Part shown: piece by piece, positions 10,990 to 21,520 of the stretch | How the letters are laid out: each line of letters opens with the position of its first letter | Position numbering within the stretch: position 1 is the stretch's first letter | Assembly: GCA_051294375.1 (NCBI GenBank) | Contig: CM119263.1 | Coordinates: forward strand, 29,661,962 to 29,725,961 | Direction of reading: 5' to 3' | DNA: 64,000 nt | Origin: Paraspadella gotoi | Lineage: Eukaryota; Chaetognatha | Made by a program: the position numbers and the translations under genes | The notes under the pieces: generated by a model | What the model was told of the DNA's origin: nothing | The model's database searches: none | The model's input: the letters and a program-made list of their open reading frames with translations, nothing else

Positions 10990-11530
10990 TTAAATTCCTT
11001 TTGAGGAGGAAGGAAGAGGAGGAAGGAGGAGAGATAGAGGAAGAAGAGGAGGATTAGAGAGGGAGGGGAGAGAAGAGGAAGGAGGAAGGAAAATGGAGGA
11101 AGGTGAGGGAGATGAGGAAGAAGAGGCAGTGATAGGAGGAGGAGGGAGAGAAAGAGGAAGGAGGAAGGAAAAGGAGAAGGCGAGGGAGATGAGGAAGAAG
11201 AGGATGGATTAGGGAGGAGGAGGAGAGAGAGAGGAAGGAGGAAGGAAGAGGAGAGAGCAGAGACAGAGGAAGAAGAGGAGGATTATGGAGGGAGAGGGAG
11301 AGGGAGAGGGAAGGAGGAAGGAAGAGGAGGAAGAGAGAGAGGAAAGAGGAAGAAGAGGAGGATTATGGAGGGAGGAGGATAGAGAGAGAAGCGAGGAAGG
11401 AAGGATGGAGGAAGGAGCAGAGGAGAGGAGAAGAGGAGGATTATGGAGGGAGGAGGGAGAGAGAGAGTTAGGAGGAAGGAAGAGGAAGAAGGGAGAGAGG
11501 AAGAGGAAGAGGAGAAAAAGGAAAAGTTAA
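10990..11530. repeat. GGA-rich polypurine minisatellite
   Basis: Units such as GAGGAGGATTATGGAGGGA recur (near 11275, 11357, 11435). Almost no pyrimidine other than the TT/TTA of each unit. Frames are Glu/Arg/Gly or Ser/Pro/Leu repeats. Confidence 0.8.
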
Positions 11531-11589
11531 GGCTGAGAAGGTGTCTGCTCAAGAGGAGATTTGGAGGAAAACTAAGAAAGAAATAAACA

Positions 11590-11930
11590 AGAACGGTTAT
11601 TTCATGTGTTGCGCCGCAGTGACTTTATTTTTTACGACATGACCAGACATGATTAAAAAAATTTTTGCCCATGTATTTTTATGACATACACTGCATAAAA
11701 ATTCTGTCTTTTATTCTTTAGTTTTAGGAATTCTGGAAAGCGGCGCTAGCAGTCCCTTAGATTTCAGGTTTTTTTCTGTTTTAACAAATGAGTAACCAAC
11801 TATAAGTAAATTATATGCATTTTTAACTTAAATTGGACAGACCGATGGACGGACGGACCGACCGACCGACCGAAAAGTGGCTTATAGAGTTGATCCGCGA
11901 GTACTCGCGGCTCAACTAAAAAAAGCCACC
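11590..11930 (+). repeat. Dispersed repeat family B, best copy
   Basis: Starts near TGTTGCGCCGCAGTGAC and continues through CATGATTAAAAA, GCCCATGTAT, ATGACATACACTGCAT, GGCGCTAGCAGTCCCTTAG, a (GACC)n-like tract at 11840-11872, AAGTGGCTTATAGAGT and a terminal palindrome. The core CCGCGAGTACTCGCGG (11895-11910) is a perfect 16-bp palindrome, followed by CTCAACTAAA. Its 5' part is shared with 45095-45233 and its 3' part with 36295-36515. No coding frame. A subterminal hairpin close to CTAA recalls Helitron 3' ends, but that class is only a suggestion. Confidence 0.7.
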
Positions 11931-12194
11931 AAAAAGAAAGAATAAGAGAGAGAAAAAATGAGAGAAAGAAAGAAGGGTAAGAATGAAAGAAAGAAAAAAC
12001 TTTCAAGGAAAAGAATCATATTCTTTTGCTGATAATCCATCGTAATCCTTTGATATTTAAAAAGAAGGTATAGTTTTTCAACGAATATATATTTCAAGTT
12101 TGTAAACTCGTCAATGTTGGCGACGAAGGTGATGACAAAGAAGAAAACAATGATGACAAACTTTATAATGACGAAACGATAGCGAAGCGGGTCT

Positions 12195-12195
<1 letters not shown>

Positions 12196-12231
<36 letters not shown>
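12196..12231. repeat. (GTC)n
   Basis: Uninterrupted GTC repeat in otherwise unassigned sequence (11931-12310, partly A-rich, partly imperfect GA). Confidence 0.9.
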
Positions 12232-12311
12232 CCGTCACCCTAGAAAAATGAAAGAGACAGAGAGAGAAATTGAAAAAGAGAGAGAAAGAGAGAGATAGAA
12301 AGAGAGAGAAA

Positions 12312-12641
12312 GATTGATTGATTTGATTTATTCTGCTCATAATGTCAATGAAACACATTTACAATCACAGGATCATAAGAGAGCCGTACACGAATATTAT
12401 GTACATACAAGTATGTAAGAATTAGAAATTCATTGAATAAATAAACGAGGAAATGATAAATTTAAAAAAAAATTCTATATACAGATCATCTAAAGTTTAA
12501 GATGGAACCTTTTCCGTTTTTTACAATCCATACATTTTCAATGTTACTAATTATTTTCAATAGTTTTGAAGTGTTTTTAGAATAAATTTCTCTAAATTCA
12601 ATTTTATTGTCGTCTTCTAGAAAGTTTATGTTTTTCCATTT
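12312..12641 (-). mobile_element. 3' end of a LINE-like retroelement (remnant)
   Basis: On the minus strand a frame open for about 51 codons (12489-12641) ends at TGA. It has ordinary protein composition, including NVWIVKNGKGSIL near its end. It is followed by about 160 bp of A+T-rich 3' UTR and then ATAAATCAAATCAATCAATC (12312-12331). An AATAAA-like end with a short tandem tail is typical of CR1/L2-like LINEs. I cannot name the family. The upstream end is cut by a (GA)n at 12651. Confidence 0.4.
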
Positions 12642-12650
12642 TCATCCAAA

Positions 12651-12669
12651 GAGAGAGAGAGAGATAGAA

Positions 12670-12720
<51 letters not shown>
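12651..12720. repeat. (GA)n
   Basis: AGAGAG with two short breaks, directly next to the LINE-like remnant. Confidence 0.9.
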
Positions 12721-12721
<1 letters not shown>

Positions 12722-13081
12722 CACAAAGAGATTATGAGTGCTGGATACAAAATATAAATAGAAGAATATAAGGATAAAAGCTGTTAAGTAGGGTGAATAA
12801 GAAAGGTTGAAATGTTTAAAGATAGGTGAAAAGAGAGGTTTAAAGAGAAGTTGAAAGTGGGGTAAGGAAAAATAGATTGAAAGAGAGGTTGAAAGAGAAG
12901 TTGCAAGAGAGGAGGATAGAGGGGTTGAAAGAGAGGAAAGAAGAGATGGCGCGGCGCCAACTTAAGTGGCTGACGCCGCGCGGGATTTTTGGGTCAGAGG
13001 CCAAAAACTTACCAACCTTCAGATTAGTGGGTGAGTCTCGAGAGAGTGAATTCCTTGACAAGGAGGAAGAGGGGGAGGAAG
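12721..13081. repeat. Degenerate GAGAGGTTGAAAGA minisatellite
   Basis: Between 12800 and 12935 the word GAGAGGTTGAAAGA or GAGAAGTTGAAAG recurs about every 14-16 bp. 12945-13080 is unique sequence with GCGGCGCC and a GTGGGTGAGT word that could be a donor, but no convincing exon precedes it. Confidence 0.5.
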
Positions 13082-13256
13082 ACGACAACAACAACGACAA
13101 CCGGTAAAATAAACACGACCGTTGCTATCGAGACGAAGAAGACTAGACGACGACGAAGATGACGACGACGACGACTATAAAGACGACAGCGAAGTTGACG
13201 ACGACGACGACGACTAAGACGACGAAAACGACGACGACGACAACGACGACGACTCT
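13082..13256. repeat. Imperfect (GAC)n/(ACA)n
   Basis: GACGACGAC with AAC and GAAG interruptions. The Arg-rich and Val-rich frames are by-products. Confidence 0.85.
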
Positions 13257-13775
13257 TCTGTTTTCTCGTCTTCAATAGTTCATCCGTTTTTCTGTTGATT
13301 TAACAAATTTTCCATCTAAAAAGAAAATATTTCCCTTTTTTTCATCCAACATTTTTGAGTTTTTTTTTATATTGAAAAAATAATTGAAAAGACAGGGAAA
13401 GTGGAAAACAAAAATTGAATTAAATAAATGCCCTTTAGGACTTAATATTTATCCCTATTATCCCAATTCCCTACTCTTTTTAGTTTTTTTAAAATGTAAA
13501 AAAAAAAAAAAAATCGGAAAGAAAAATATATTTAAAAATGGACTTTTGAAACTGTTTTTTCTAATCAATCTGTCAAAATTTATAAAAAAATGCTACAAAA
13601 CTGAAATTTTTAAAGTTTTACTATATTTTTTATTTAAAAATAATACCCACTGTGACCTCGATCTCATCGGAGGTGAAAAGAAAATCACTGTGAGTCAAAG
13701 TCACGACTGAGTCTTCTTCACATTTGAGTCACTAACAGTTTCACAGTTTCCCTCCTCGCATCGACTTCATTTCTT
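13257..13775. other. A+T-rich unassigned sequence
   Basis: It has long A and T runs (17-A run near 13499). A 108-codon plus frame (13384-13710) is Lys/Leu/Phe-rich, as expected of A+T-rich DNA, and has no domain. Direct words GTGACCTC and TGTGAGTCAAAGTCACGACTGAGTC occur at 13650-13720 (AP-1-like TGAGTCA). Confidence 0.35.
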
Positions 13776-13778
13776 GAC

Positions 13779-13799
13779 TGCTCTCTCTCTCTCTCTCTA

Positions 13800-13847
<48 letters not shown>

Positions 13848-14018
13848 GACCGCGCGCGACTCAACAAGACGCCCACCAAAAAACCTCTCGGGCACGAGTT
13901 TGGGTCAGAAGGATTATGTCTCGCTCTCACTCTCTCTCACTCTTAGAAACACACACGTGCTCACACAAAAACTATCACTCACACACACACACACTCTCTC
14001 TCTCTCTCTCGCGCTGTT
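13779..14018. repeat. (TC)n and (CA)n cluster
   Basis: 13779-13845 is TC, 13924-13945 short TC, 13980-13995 CA and 13996-14012 TC. Unique CpG-containing DNA lies between. Confidence 0.8.
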
Positions 14019-14099
14019 TTTTTTCTCCGTCAGGTCCTAAACCCTTCACAGTCATAACGTTTATGATGCCTAAAAGCCGACGAAGAAAAAAGAGTCATG

Positions 14100-14117
14100 A
14101 ACTTTCTTTCTTTCTTT

Positions 14118-14150
<33 letters not shown>

Positions 14151-14153
14151 CCG

Positions 14154-14208
<55 letters not shown>

Positions 14209-14698
14209 TTTTTTCGTTTTTTCTTTCTTTCTATCTCTCTTTGTTTTTTTCTTTCTTTCTTTCTTTCTTTTTTCGTTTTCCTTGCCTCCCTTTTTTCTTT
14301 CTTTCCTTTTTTCTTTCCTTCCTTTTTTCTTCCTTTCCTTTTTCCTTTCCTACCTTGTTTCTTTCTTTCCTTTTTACTTTTCTCCCTTTTTCCTTTCCTC
14401 CCTTGTTTCTTTCCTCCCTTTTTCCTTTCCTTCCTTTTTCCCTTCCTTCTTTTTTTCTTTCCTTCCTTTTTCCTTTCTCCCCTTGTTTCCTTCCTTCCTT
14501 TTCCTTTCCTCCCTTGTTTCTTTCCTTCCTTTTTCCCCTCCTTTTTTTCCCTTCCTCCCTTTTTCCTTTCCTTCCTTTATTATTTCCTTCCTTTTTCCTT
14601 TCCTTCCTTTTTCCTTTCCTTCCTCTTCCCTTTCCTCTATTTTTTCTTTTCTTCCTTTTTCCTTTCCTCCCATTTTCTTTTCCTCCCTTTTCCTTGTC
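14100..14698. repeat. 600-bp homopyrimidine block: (CTTT)n, (CTTG)n, TTCCTTTTTCC
   Basis: 14100-14150 switches from CTTT to CTTG, 14158-14210 is pure TTTC, and 14280-14698 is built from CCTTTTTCCTTTCCTT units. Three overlapping plus frames of 217-281 codons are all Phe/Leu/Ser/Pro from this tract and are not genes. Confidence 0.85.
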
Positions 14699-14831
14699 CG
14701 GCTATGCCATTCAAATGTCGTTTCGTCGAATCAAAGAAAAAAAACTTTGAGGTTCGAATGAAAAAAAAAGTTGAAGGAGCAAATCTCATCCGACTTTCGT
14801 TGAAAACAGCAAATGGAATTTGTTGCCATTT

Positions 14832-14960
14832 GTCGTCATCATTGATGTCATAAGAGCCGTCTTTGCCATTTGTTGATCGTCGCTGATGCCATAAGAGCCG
14901 TCTTTGCCATTTGTTCGTCTTCGTTGATGCCATAAGAGCCATCATTGCCATTTGTTTTTA
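14832..14960. repeat. 41-bp tandem repeat, about 3 copies
   Basis: The unit begins GATGCCATAAGAGCC and contains TTTGCCATTTGTT. Copies start near 14844, 14885 and 14926. Confidence 0.8.
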
Positions 14961-15225
14961 GCTGCGATTGCTTTTTAGGGAATTTCTTTACCCCATTAAT
15001 TTTCCATGTTCCATGACTATTAGGACATGAGATATTGATCAGGTTCCCATTTTCCACAAAGACATGGCATTCTCGCCATGTCCGTTTTTCATGGGCGAGG
15101 GAATCTTTTCACACGAAGGAGGAAAACGTCTCCCGTTTTTAGACATAGAGCATGGACAGCATTCCTGGCATTCCTTTGCAATTCGTCACAATTATTTAAC
15201 ATTTAAAATTTTTTTTTTTAATCTT

Positions 15226-15395
15226 TGCTATTCTTTCCCATTATTTGCCATTCTTTGCCATTCTTTGCCTTTCTTAGCCACTCTTTGTTTTTCCCTTCCT
15301 CCATTCCTTACCAATCTTACCATTTTTTGCCATTTTGTGGCATTTTCCCCCGTTTTTTTGCCATTATGTGCCATTATGTGCCATTCTTTGCCATT
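15226..15395. repeat. 11-bp tandem repeat CTTTGCCATTC
   Basis: Degenerate copies of TTTGCCATTCT fill 15226-15285 and return at 15310-15395. The core TTTGCCATT is also in the 41-bp repeat at 14832. Confidence 0.8.
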
Positions 15396-16185
15396 CTCGA
15401 CGGATTGAAGCGTTCGAGTTTTCTTTCAACGACGTTCACGTCGATTCGAGAGAAGGGAGCGCGCTTTTCTCTTCTGATTTCTCTTTCTTTCTTCTTTTTC
15501 TGTCTTGGTTCGCTCTCTCTCTCTCTCATCTCTCTCTCTCTCTCTCGTCTTTCTCTCTCGCTCCAATCTGCCGGTCTCTTCTTCTCCTCTCTTTCTCTTC
15601 TCTTCTATCTATCAATCTTTCTTAGCCGTTGCTCGCCGTTCCCACTTTGGCTAGTTTGGCGTGTCTCTCTCTCTTCTCTATTCTCTCTCTTCTTCTCTTT
15701 TCTCGCGGGTGCGGGTTCCTTTCTCTCTCGGGTTTTCGCTCTCGCGCGTTAGTAGTGACAATTCGCCGCTCTTCTTCTCACATTTCCTAAATGCCCAGTC
15801 AGAAAACAGACGCCGATTTGCAGTATGATAGCTATTGAAACGGAAGTTTCAGGAGAGAGAGAGGGAGAGAGAGGAGAGAAGTATTGTGAGAGAGAGAGTT
15901 TTTGATGGGGGAGGGGAAGAGGAGGAGAGAGAGGTTGGATCTTTTTTTCGCATTCGGTTTTTTGTTTATTTTTTTTTTTTGATGAGAGCAGATTGTAGAA
16001 TCTAAACGTCAACCGTATTGTTTGTAAAGTTGCTACTGGTCGTTTTTTTGTTTTGCCTTGGTTTGTAGATTAAAAGATGATTTGCGATGTTATGTTATTT
16101 TGTTATTAATTTTTAATTTTTCGTTTTTTTTTTTTAAAAACGAGAGATTGAATAATTTAATCAAGACGACAATGGAGAGTAAAGA

Positions 16186-16189
<4 letters not shown>
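15396..16189. repeat. Interrupted (TC)n, then (GA)n, then A+T-rich flank
   Basis: 15480-15745 is TCTC with CGTC breaks and 15850-15940 is GAGAGG. 15941-16189 is T-rich unique sequence without a gene and forms the outer flank of the first palindrome. Confidence 0.6.
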
Positions 16190-16218
<29 letters not shown>

Positions 16219-16442
16219 GGAGAGAGAGAGAGAAGAGAGAGGAGAGTAGAAGAGAGAGAAGAGAGAGTAGAAGAGAGGCATAACAATATGTTTAGAGAAG
16301 GTACTCTAAACAGAAGAAAGAAAAAAAATTAACGGAAAGTTTGTTAAAAAATAAAATATATAGAATAATTCCAGAGAAATAACATGGTAATAAACTAAAC
16401 ATACAAACTTAAGATATAAGTGATACTTTCTCTAAAGAAACG

Positions 16443-16460
16443 AAAAAAAAAGAAAGAGAA

Positions 16461-16532
<72 letters not shown>

Positions 16533-16550
16533 AGAGAGAAAGAGAGAGAG
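16443..16550. repeat. (GA)n inside the left arm
   Basis: AGAGAG with small breaks. The counterpart in the right arm is an interrupted TC tract at 26521-26615. A second long pure AG run in this arm is at 16750-16810. Confidence 0.9.
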
Positions 16551-16743
16551 TGATTTACAAGGGGCGATGACTTTATACTGTGAACAAACAAACAACGAAA
16601 AAAACCAAACAAAGGCGAAAATTTTTTTAAGAAAATTGAAAATGGTTGTTATTGTGTAAGGCGTCGTTGTTTGTTGTTGTTGTTATTCTCGAGCTGCTGT
16701 TTACCGGGTTGAGAACGGCAAATGGGCTGTGGGAGTGTTAGAG

Positions 16744-16812
<69 letters not shown>

Positions 16813-16882
16813 AGCGCGCAAAGTGTCCCAGCGGGAAGGCGTGGAATGTTTTGTAGGTGGTATGCATTAAGATCGAAAGAAC

Positions 16883-16915
<33 letters not shown>

Positions 16916-17339
16916 AAGGGAGCAGAGTAAGGGAGGGGAGAGGGAGAAGAAGAGAAAAGAGGAAACGAAGCCAAGCGGAGAAGTCAGGGAACGAAGGTCA
17001 GAACCAAAGATGCGGAAGATTCCTCTTCACTCTTCCTCCTCTTTTTCCTCTTTCATTTCCCTCTCTCCCTCGGCTTTCTGCCTCTCTCTTCTCTCTCGTC
17101 GTCTCTCTCATCTCTCTCTCTCGTCTCTCTCTCTCTCTCTCTGCTCTCTCTTCTCTCTCTCTCGTCTCTCTCTCTTCTTCCTCTCTCTCTCCGTTACTTC
17201 GTCGTGTCCCTGTCCTCTGATCGCAAATGTCAAGTATGCGAAAACGTCAGAAAAAACTGTCGTTCAATTTAAATGTAACTTAACTTTTAAACAAATGAGT
17301 TTATATTAACTTTGATAAACATTGAGAGTTTATTACGTG

Positions 17340-17353
17340 ACGAAGAGGGCGGG

Positions 17354-17408
<55 letters not shown>

Positions 17409-17409
17409 G

Positions 17410-17453
<44 letters not shown>

Positions 17454-17490
17454 AGAAGAGAGAGAGAGAGACAAGAGAGAGAGAGACAAA
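17340..17490. repeat. (GA)n with AGGAG and GAAGAG breaks
   Basis: Counterpart at 25590-25710 on the opposite strand. Arg/Glu and Ser/Leu frames across it are artefacts. Confidence 0.9.
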
Positions 17491-17577
17491 GAAAAAATAA
17501 ACGGAGCCTGGAGGGAGAGAATAGAGGCGGAAGCCTCGGACCGGGAAACACGGAAAAGGCGCGTCCCTAGGACCGCC

Positions 17578-17665
17578 AGTGCGGCCGCCGCCGCCGCTGC
17601 CGCAGCCCGAGCCGCGCGCCGCCGCCGCGCCGAGCCCGGCACGCCGCATGCCGCGCCGCCACTTT
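17578..17665. repeat. (GCC)n-rich block, left-arm copy
   Basis: CpG-rich GCCGCC repeat. The matching block in the right arm (25290-25440) is clearly longer, so this is one of the length differences between arms. Confidence 0.85.
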
Positions 17666-18329
17666 TCCCAGACGAACAGAGAGAGATACTTCGTGACACC
17701 TTTTAAGTTTTCTGTTTATGGGATGCCATCAACTCTGTTTTTCGACTACGCCTCCATGGCAAAGTAGGGGGGGCGGGGTTGGACAAAGGGGGGTGAGGCT
17801 AGAGGGGCGTAAGGGTGGGGATTTGAATGGGGGAAGATGGTTGAAAAAGGGGCGAATAGTAAAATGAGCCCCCCCCCGGGACGTGGTGGGGGGGGAGGAG
17901 TCAATGGTAGGGGAGAATTAAACGAGCGAATCTATGGGGGAAAACTGAGGGAGGTAAATGGAGAGGAAAACAAGAAGAGACCAACACTTTGGAGGAGATA
18001 GAGGAAATAAGAAAGAAAAGTGAGGAAAGAAAAGAAAAATAAGTATAAGGGAGGAAGAAGAAAAGAAAAGAAAAATAGGGAAATAAAAGAAAATAGATAA
18101 AAGTAAAGAAAAAGAAAGGAAAAAGAAGAGAGGAAAAAGTTATAATGTGAGAAAAAAAGTAAATAGAAAAAAAGGGAATTGAAAGAGGAAGAAAAGAAAA
18201 AGAGAAAGGAAATCAATGTAAAAACGTAAAAAAAGATAGTTAATATAAAATGATTTAACAATAAAGAAAAGAGAAAAATGCGACTATATACAGAAATAAA
18301 ATAAAAAAAATCCGAATAATACTACGTGA

Positions 18330-18390
18330 GGTTATATTATATATTACATCTTACATCTTACATATTACATCTTACATCTTACGTCTTTGA
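18330..18390. repeat. TTACATC tandem repeat, left-arm copy
   Basis: TTACATCTTACATC-type 10-11-bp repeat. Its complement, GTAAGATGTAAGATG, is at 24495-24565. Confidence 0.8.
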
Positions 18391-18559
18391 ATCGTGTTGA
18401 GCGGACAAGATCTGCGATCGAATATCAAATACGCGCACGTGTCAATCGAGACTTAATTGAATTTGTACAAATATTACGTTTATAACTTTTACTATTGTTA
18501 CGATACAATTTCTTCGCTTAAATGTCATTTTGATTCTTCGTTCAGCGTCTGATGGGAAA

Positions 18560-19065
18560 ATCTGAAACGGGGGGATGGTGCATCTTGGTGAATGCCGCTG
18601 AGCGCGGCGAGGATGGAGCGGAGCAGGCGTCGGGCTGGGTGGTGGCAGCGGCGGAAGTGCGGTCACCGCCAGGATGTCCCACACGCCTTACTCTGTCACC
18701 GCTCAGCTGCCTCTCGAGTAGTGGGGAGGGGTGGGAGTGGGGAAGTGTGAGTGGTGGGAAGGTGGAGGGGAGGGCTGGGTGGAGCGGGGCGCGAGAAGGT
18801 GGATAACGTAGTGAATGCCGAGGGGGAGGGTGTGATCTCGAGAAGGGGATCTAGAAAGGCGACGGCACGGAGTGGGGGAGGCAGAAATGGGGAAGGTGGA
18901 GCCGGAGGGTGGTAGCGGGGGAAGGTGGAGCGGGGAAAGCGGCGTGGCGGGGGAAAGTGAGCGGGGAAAGCAGGAGCGCAGATGTGGTATGGCGGATGAG
19001 ATGAAGATGGAGACGACTGTTGGGACACGACTAAAAGTTGGACAGAGAGAATGACGGGCTGACAG
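18560..19065. repeat. GC-rich GGTGGAGCGGGG minisatellite, left-arm copy
   Basis: Degenerate GGGGAAGGTGGAGCGGG units, about 500 bp. The right-arm counterpart (24070-24325) is only about half as long. The Gly/Glu-rich and Ser/Pro-rich frames here are repeat-derived. Confidence 0.75.
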
Positions 19066-19134
19066 ATAGACAGACACGACGGACAAACGAGGACGATTCT
19101 CAAACTGAATTCAATCTTGAATGAATTCTCTTCT

Positions 19135-19142
19135 CTCTCTCT

Positions 19143-19225
<83 letters not shown>

Positions 19226-19377
19226 CTCTCTCCTCCTCTCTCTCCTCTCTCTCTCTCCTCTCTTCTCTCTCTCGGGGATTTTAATCAAAGGCGTGATGGC
19301 GTCGCAAAAATCTTTCAAGTTGAGACGGAATAACAAAAGGCGACGAAACAATTCGCCGCCGCCTAAGGTCAGCTCGC

Positions 19378-19436
<59 letters not shown>

Positions 19437-19437
19437 C
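19135..19437. repeat. (TC)n and (GCC)n with a short unique spacer
   Basis: 19135-19275 is TC. 19376-19437 is nearly pure GCC (poly-Ala or poly-Gly in translation). The right-arm (GCC)n at 23738-23818 is scrambled by insertions and deletions. Confidence 0.9.
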
Positions 19438-19596
19438 TTATCTTTGATGACATCACCATATTTGTCGAAGTCGTCCATTATGATTATACATTAAGATTTC
19501 GCGAATTGTTATCAAGATTCGGGCGACTTTTTAAAATTATTTTATTTTAATTATTATTAAATTTATATTGATATTTTCATTATAATTACACCATTA

Positions 19597-19900
19597 GCGC
19601 GGTAGATGCTCTAGCAGCGTGGCGTAGTATGATCATAGTTAGACGTATTTTGGCGGGATTAGGGTGGCGATGTGGCGTAAAATAGTAGTTTTTTTTGAAT
19701 ATGACTTATATTGGTCTCTGAGTTTGTTATTCCTGTGTTGGGATTCTACTTAAGATTAATAGTTGGTTAAAAATGGCGCAGACTGGTTTGGCGTAGCAAA
19801 GAGAAGATTGACGCGGCGTGGGCTGGCGTAGAATATTGACGCAGCGTGGCATGGCGTAGCAAATTGTCGCAGCGTGGCGCAGCAAAAAGAGTCGTTGGCC
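19597..19900. repeat. Degenerate GTGGCGTAG repeats
   Basis: TGGCGTAG or GTGGCG-TA words recur at irregular 15-50 bp spacing (near 19608, 19669, 19788, 19822, 19853, 19875). The same words appear complemented at 23030-23265. It looks like an old minisatellite. Confidence 0.55.
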
Positions 19901-19974
19901 ATAAATAAACAGAGATTGTTGATTTCCTTTGCTGAGGATTGTTTACGCTAAAGTCATTGATTCATTAGCGGAGA

Positions 19975-20025
19975 AAACAAGAAAGAAAACAAGAAAGAAA
20001 ACAAGAAAGAAAACGAGAAAGAAAT
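19975..20025. repeat. 12-bp tandem AAGAAAGAAAAC
   Basis: Four near-perfect copies. The complement near 22875-22930 is shorter and noisier. Confidence 0.85.
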
Positions 20026-20689
20026 ACGGTTTATTTTTGTTTTGCACGTGAATACTTTGGGTGTAACTTTTTTAATCGGCAATGCTATTTTTATTACTCA
20101 AATTCGTTTTCAAATACTTTTTTAATCCTTTTTTTAATTATATTTTTTATGTTTCTATATACTTTTCGTTAAATTTTTTTAATCTGCTAGCAACCTACAC
20201 ATACAATTCTATTTTTTGTTAATTTTTTTTACCTTTCTTACTGACTTTCTCTATTGTTACTTCTTATTTTAATTCTTCTTATCCTTACCTCTCTGATATC
20301 TTTTCCTAGCTTACCCATCTTAATTCTTTCCTTTCCTTTCCTCACTCTCACTTACTTTTCCTCTTTTTCCTCCCTCCTCTACTTTCCATTTCAACTTCCC
20401 CTCATTCCAATAAACATCATAGATTCCTTAGCCCCAAAAAAGAGAGAGAATCGTGACTCCGCATTCATAATAGAAACACGAAATCCTATTTTCATTTTTT
20501 TTTCTTTTCCTTCTTCCTCCTTTTCGTATTTCTTTCCTTTTTCCGTATTTAGTGTTTTTCCTTTTTCTTTTTCCTCCATTTTTTTCTTTCCTTTTGTATT
20601 CCGTTCTCCGTTTCTTCTTTTGCCGAAGAAGTGTTTTGATTTTAATTTCCCCGGAGGCTGTTCCCGAATCTCGCCACGTTGGCCCTTAC

Positions 20690-20835
20690 ACCGCCCCCCC
20701 GGCCGCCCCTTTCATTCGAGGCGTAACCCCAAGAATCTTTGCCCCCCTGAAAAATCGTTGCCCCTCTTTAAATCTTTGCTCCCTTTGAATCATAGGCCCC
20801 CTTTTTGAATCTCTTCCGAGAAAGCATTACCCTCT
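20690..20835. repeat. Degenerate AATCTTTGCCCCC repeats, left-arm copy
   Basis: Words such as GAATCTTTGCCCCCC, AAATCTTTGCTCCC and TTGAATCTCT recur about every 20-28 bp. The complement is at 22075-22205. Confidence 0.6.
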
Positions 20836-21380
20836 TAAAATCCTTTTGTCCAATTCTTAGTCTTTACCTTTGAGACTCTCACATTTTGTGAATCCTTTAA
20901 TTCTCACACCTCACTTTTCCTCTAAACCAGTCACACAAAGATTGTCAATCCCCAACACCTGAGTTAATGTTAAACTCTTTCCTTTTGTCAAATATCGCAA
21001 TTTGATTATTGGCGACAACATTTACCACCGATATTTTAATCATTTCTCCTCCCCTCACTCTGCCGCCCCTTCTCTCTTCTCCTTCTTCCTCTCCCACCTC
21101 CTCTCTCCCTCTCCTCTCCTTCCCCTCTTCTCTCCCTCTCCTCCACTCCCTCTCCCTCTCTCTTGCTCCTTCTTCCTCTCCCACCTCCCTGCTCCTCTCT
21201 CTACTCTCTCTCTCCTCCTACTCCTCCTCTCCTTCTTCCTCTCCAGCTCCCCTCTCAATCTTCCCCTCTCCCTCTCTCCCTCCTCCCTCCCCTCCTCCTC
21301 GCCCTCTTTCATGCATTAATTCCCGCTTCTAATCTTTTTTGGGTCCTGCTTAGAAATTCTTGTTACTGGTTCAGAAGAGA

Positions 21381-21414
<34 letters not shown>

Positions 21415-21439
21415 NNNNNNNNNNNNNNNNNNNNNNNNN
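21415..21439. other. 25-N gap at the axis of palindrome 1
   Basis: The gap has (GA)n on its left. On its right are about 25 bp of unique sequence and then (TC)n. Exactly 25 N, as at 1227, 37140 and 58375, which suggests a placeholder of unknown true length. Confidence 0.9.
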
Positions 21440-21464
21440 TGCATCTACTGCTTTTGTATCTGAT

Positions 21465-21469
21465 CTTCT

Positions 21470-21520
<51 letters not shown>

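Larger units (their letters stand above)
16190..21414 (+). repeat. Left arm of large palindrome 1
   Basis: The arm matches the reverse complement of about 21465-26845 in the same order throughout. Examples are the ACTTTATACTGTGAACA region at 16570 with 26490, the (GCC)n blocks at 17580 with 25290, the TTACATC repeat at 18340 with 24530, the (GCC)n at 19378 with 23740, and TTCAGAAGAGAGGAAAGAGAG at the inner edge with its complement at 21510. Coordinate sums stay near 42900-43180. The outer limit is a (GA)n at 16190-16280. Beyond it the arms no longer match. No gene is recognised inside. Confidence 0.95.

Noticed and set aside
13916-14853. Plus-strand frames of 217-281 codons
   Set aside because: They are Phe/Leu/Ser/Pro runs from a CTTT/CCTTTTTCC tract and are open in all three frames.
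14836-15400. CRISPR array
   Set aside because: The repeats are direct tandem units without unique spacers, in a eukaryotic setting.
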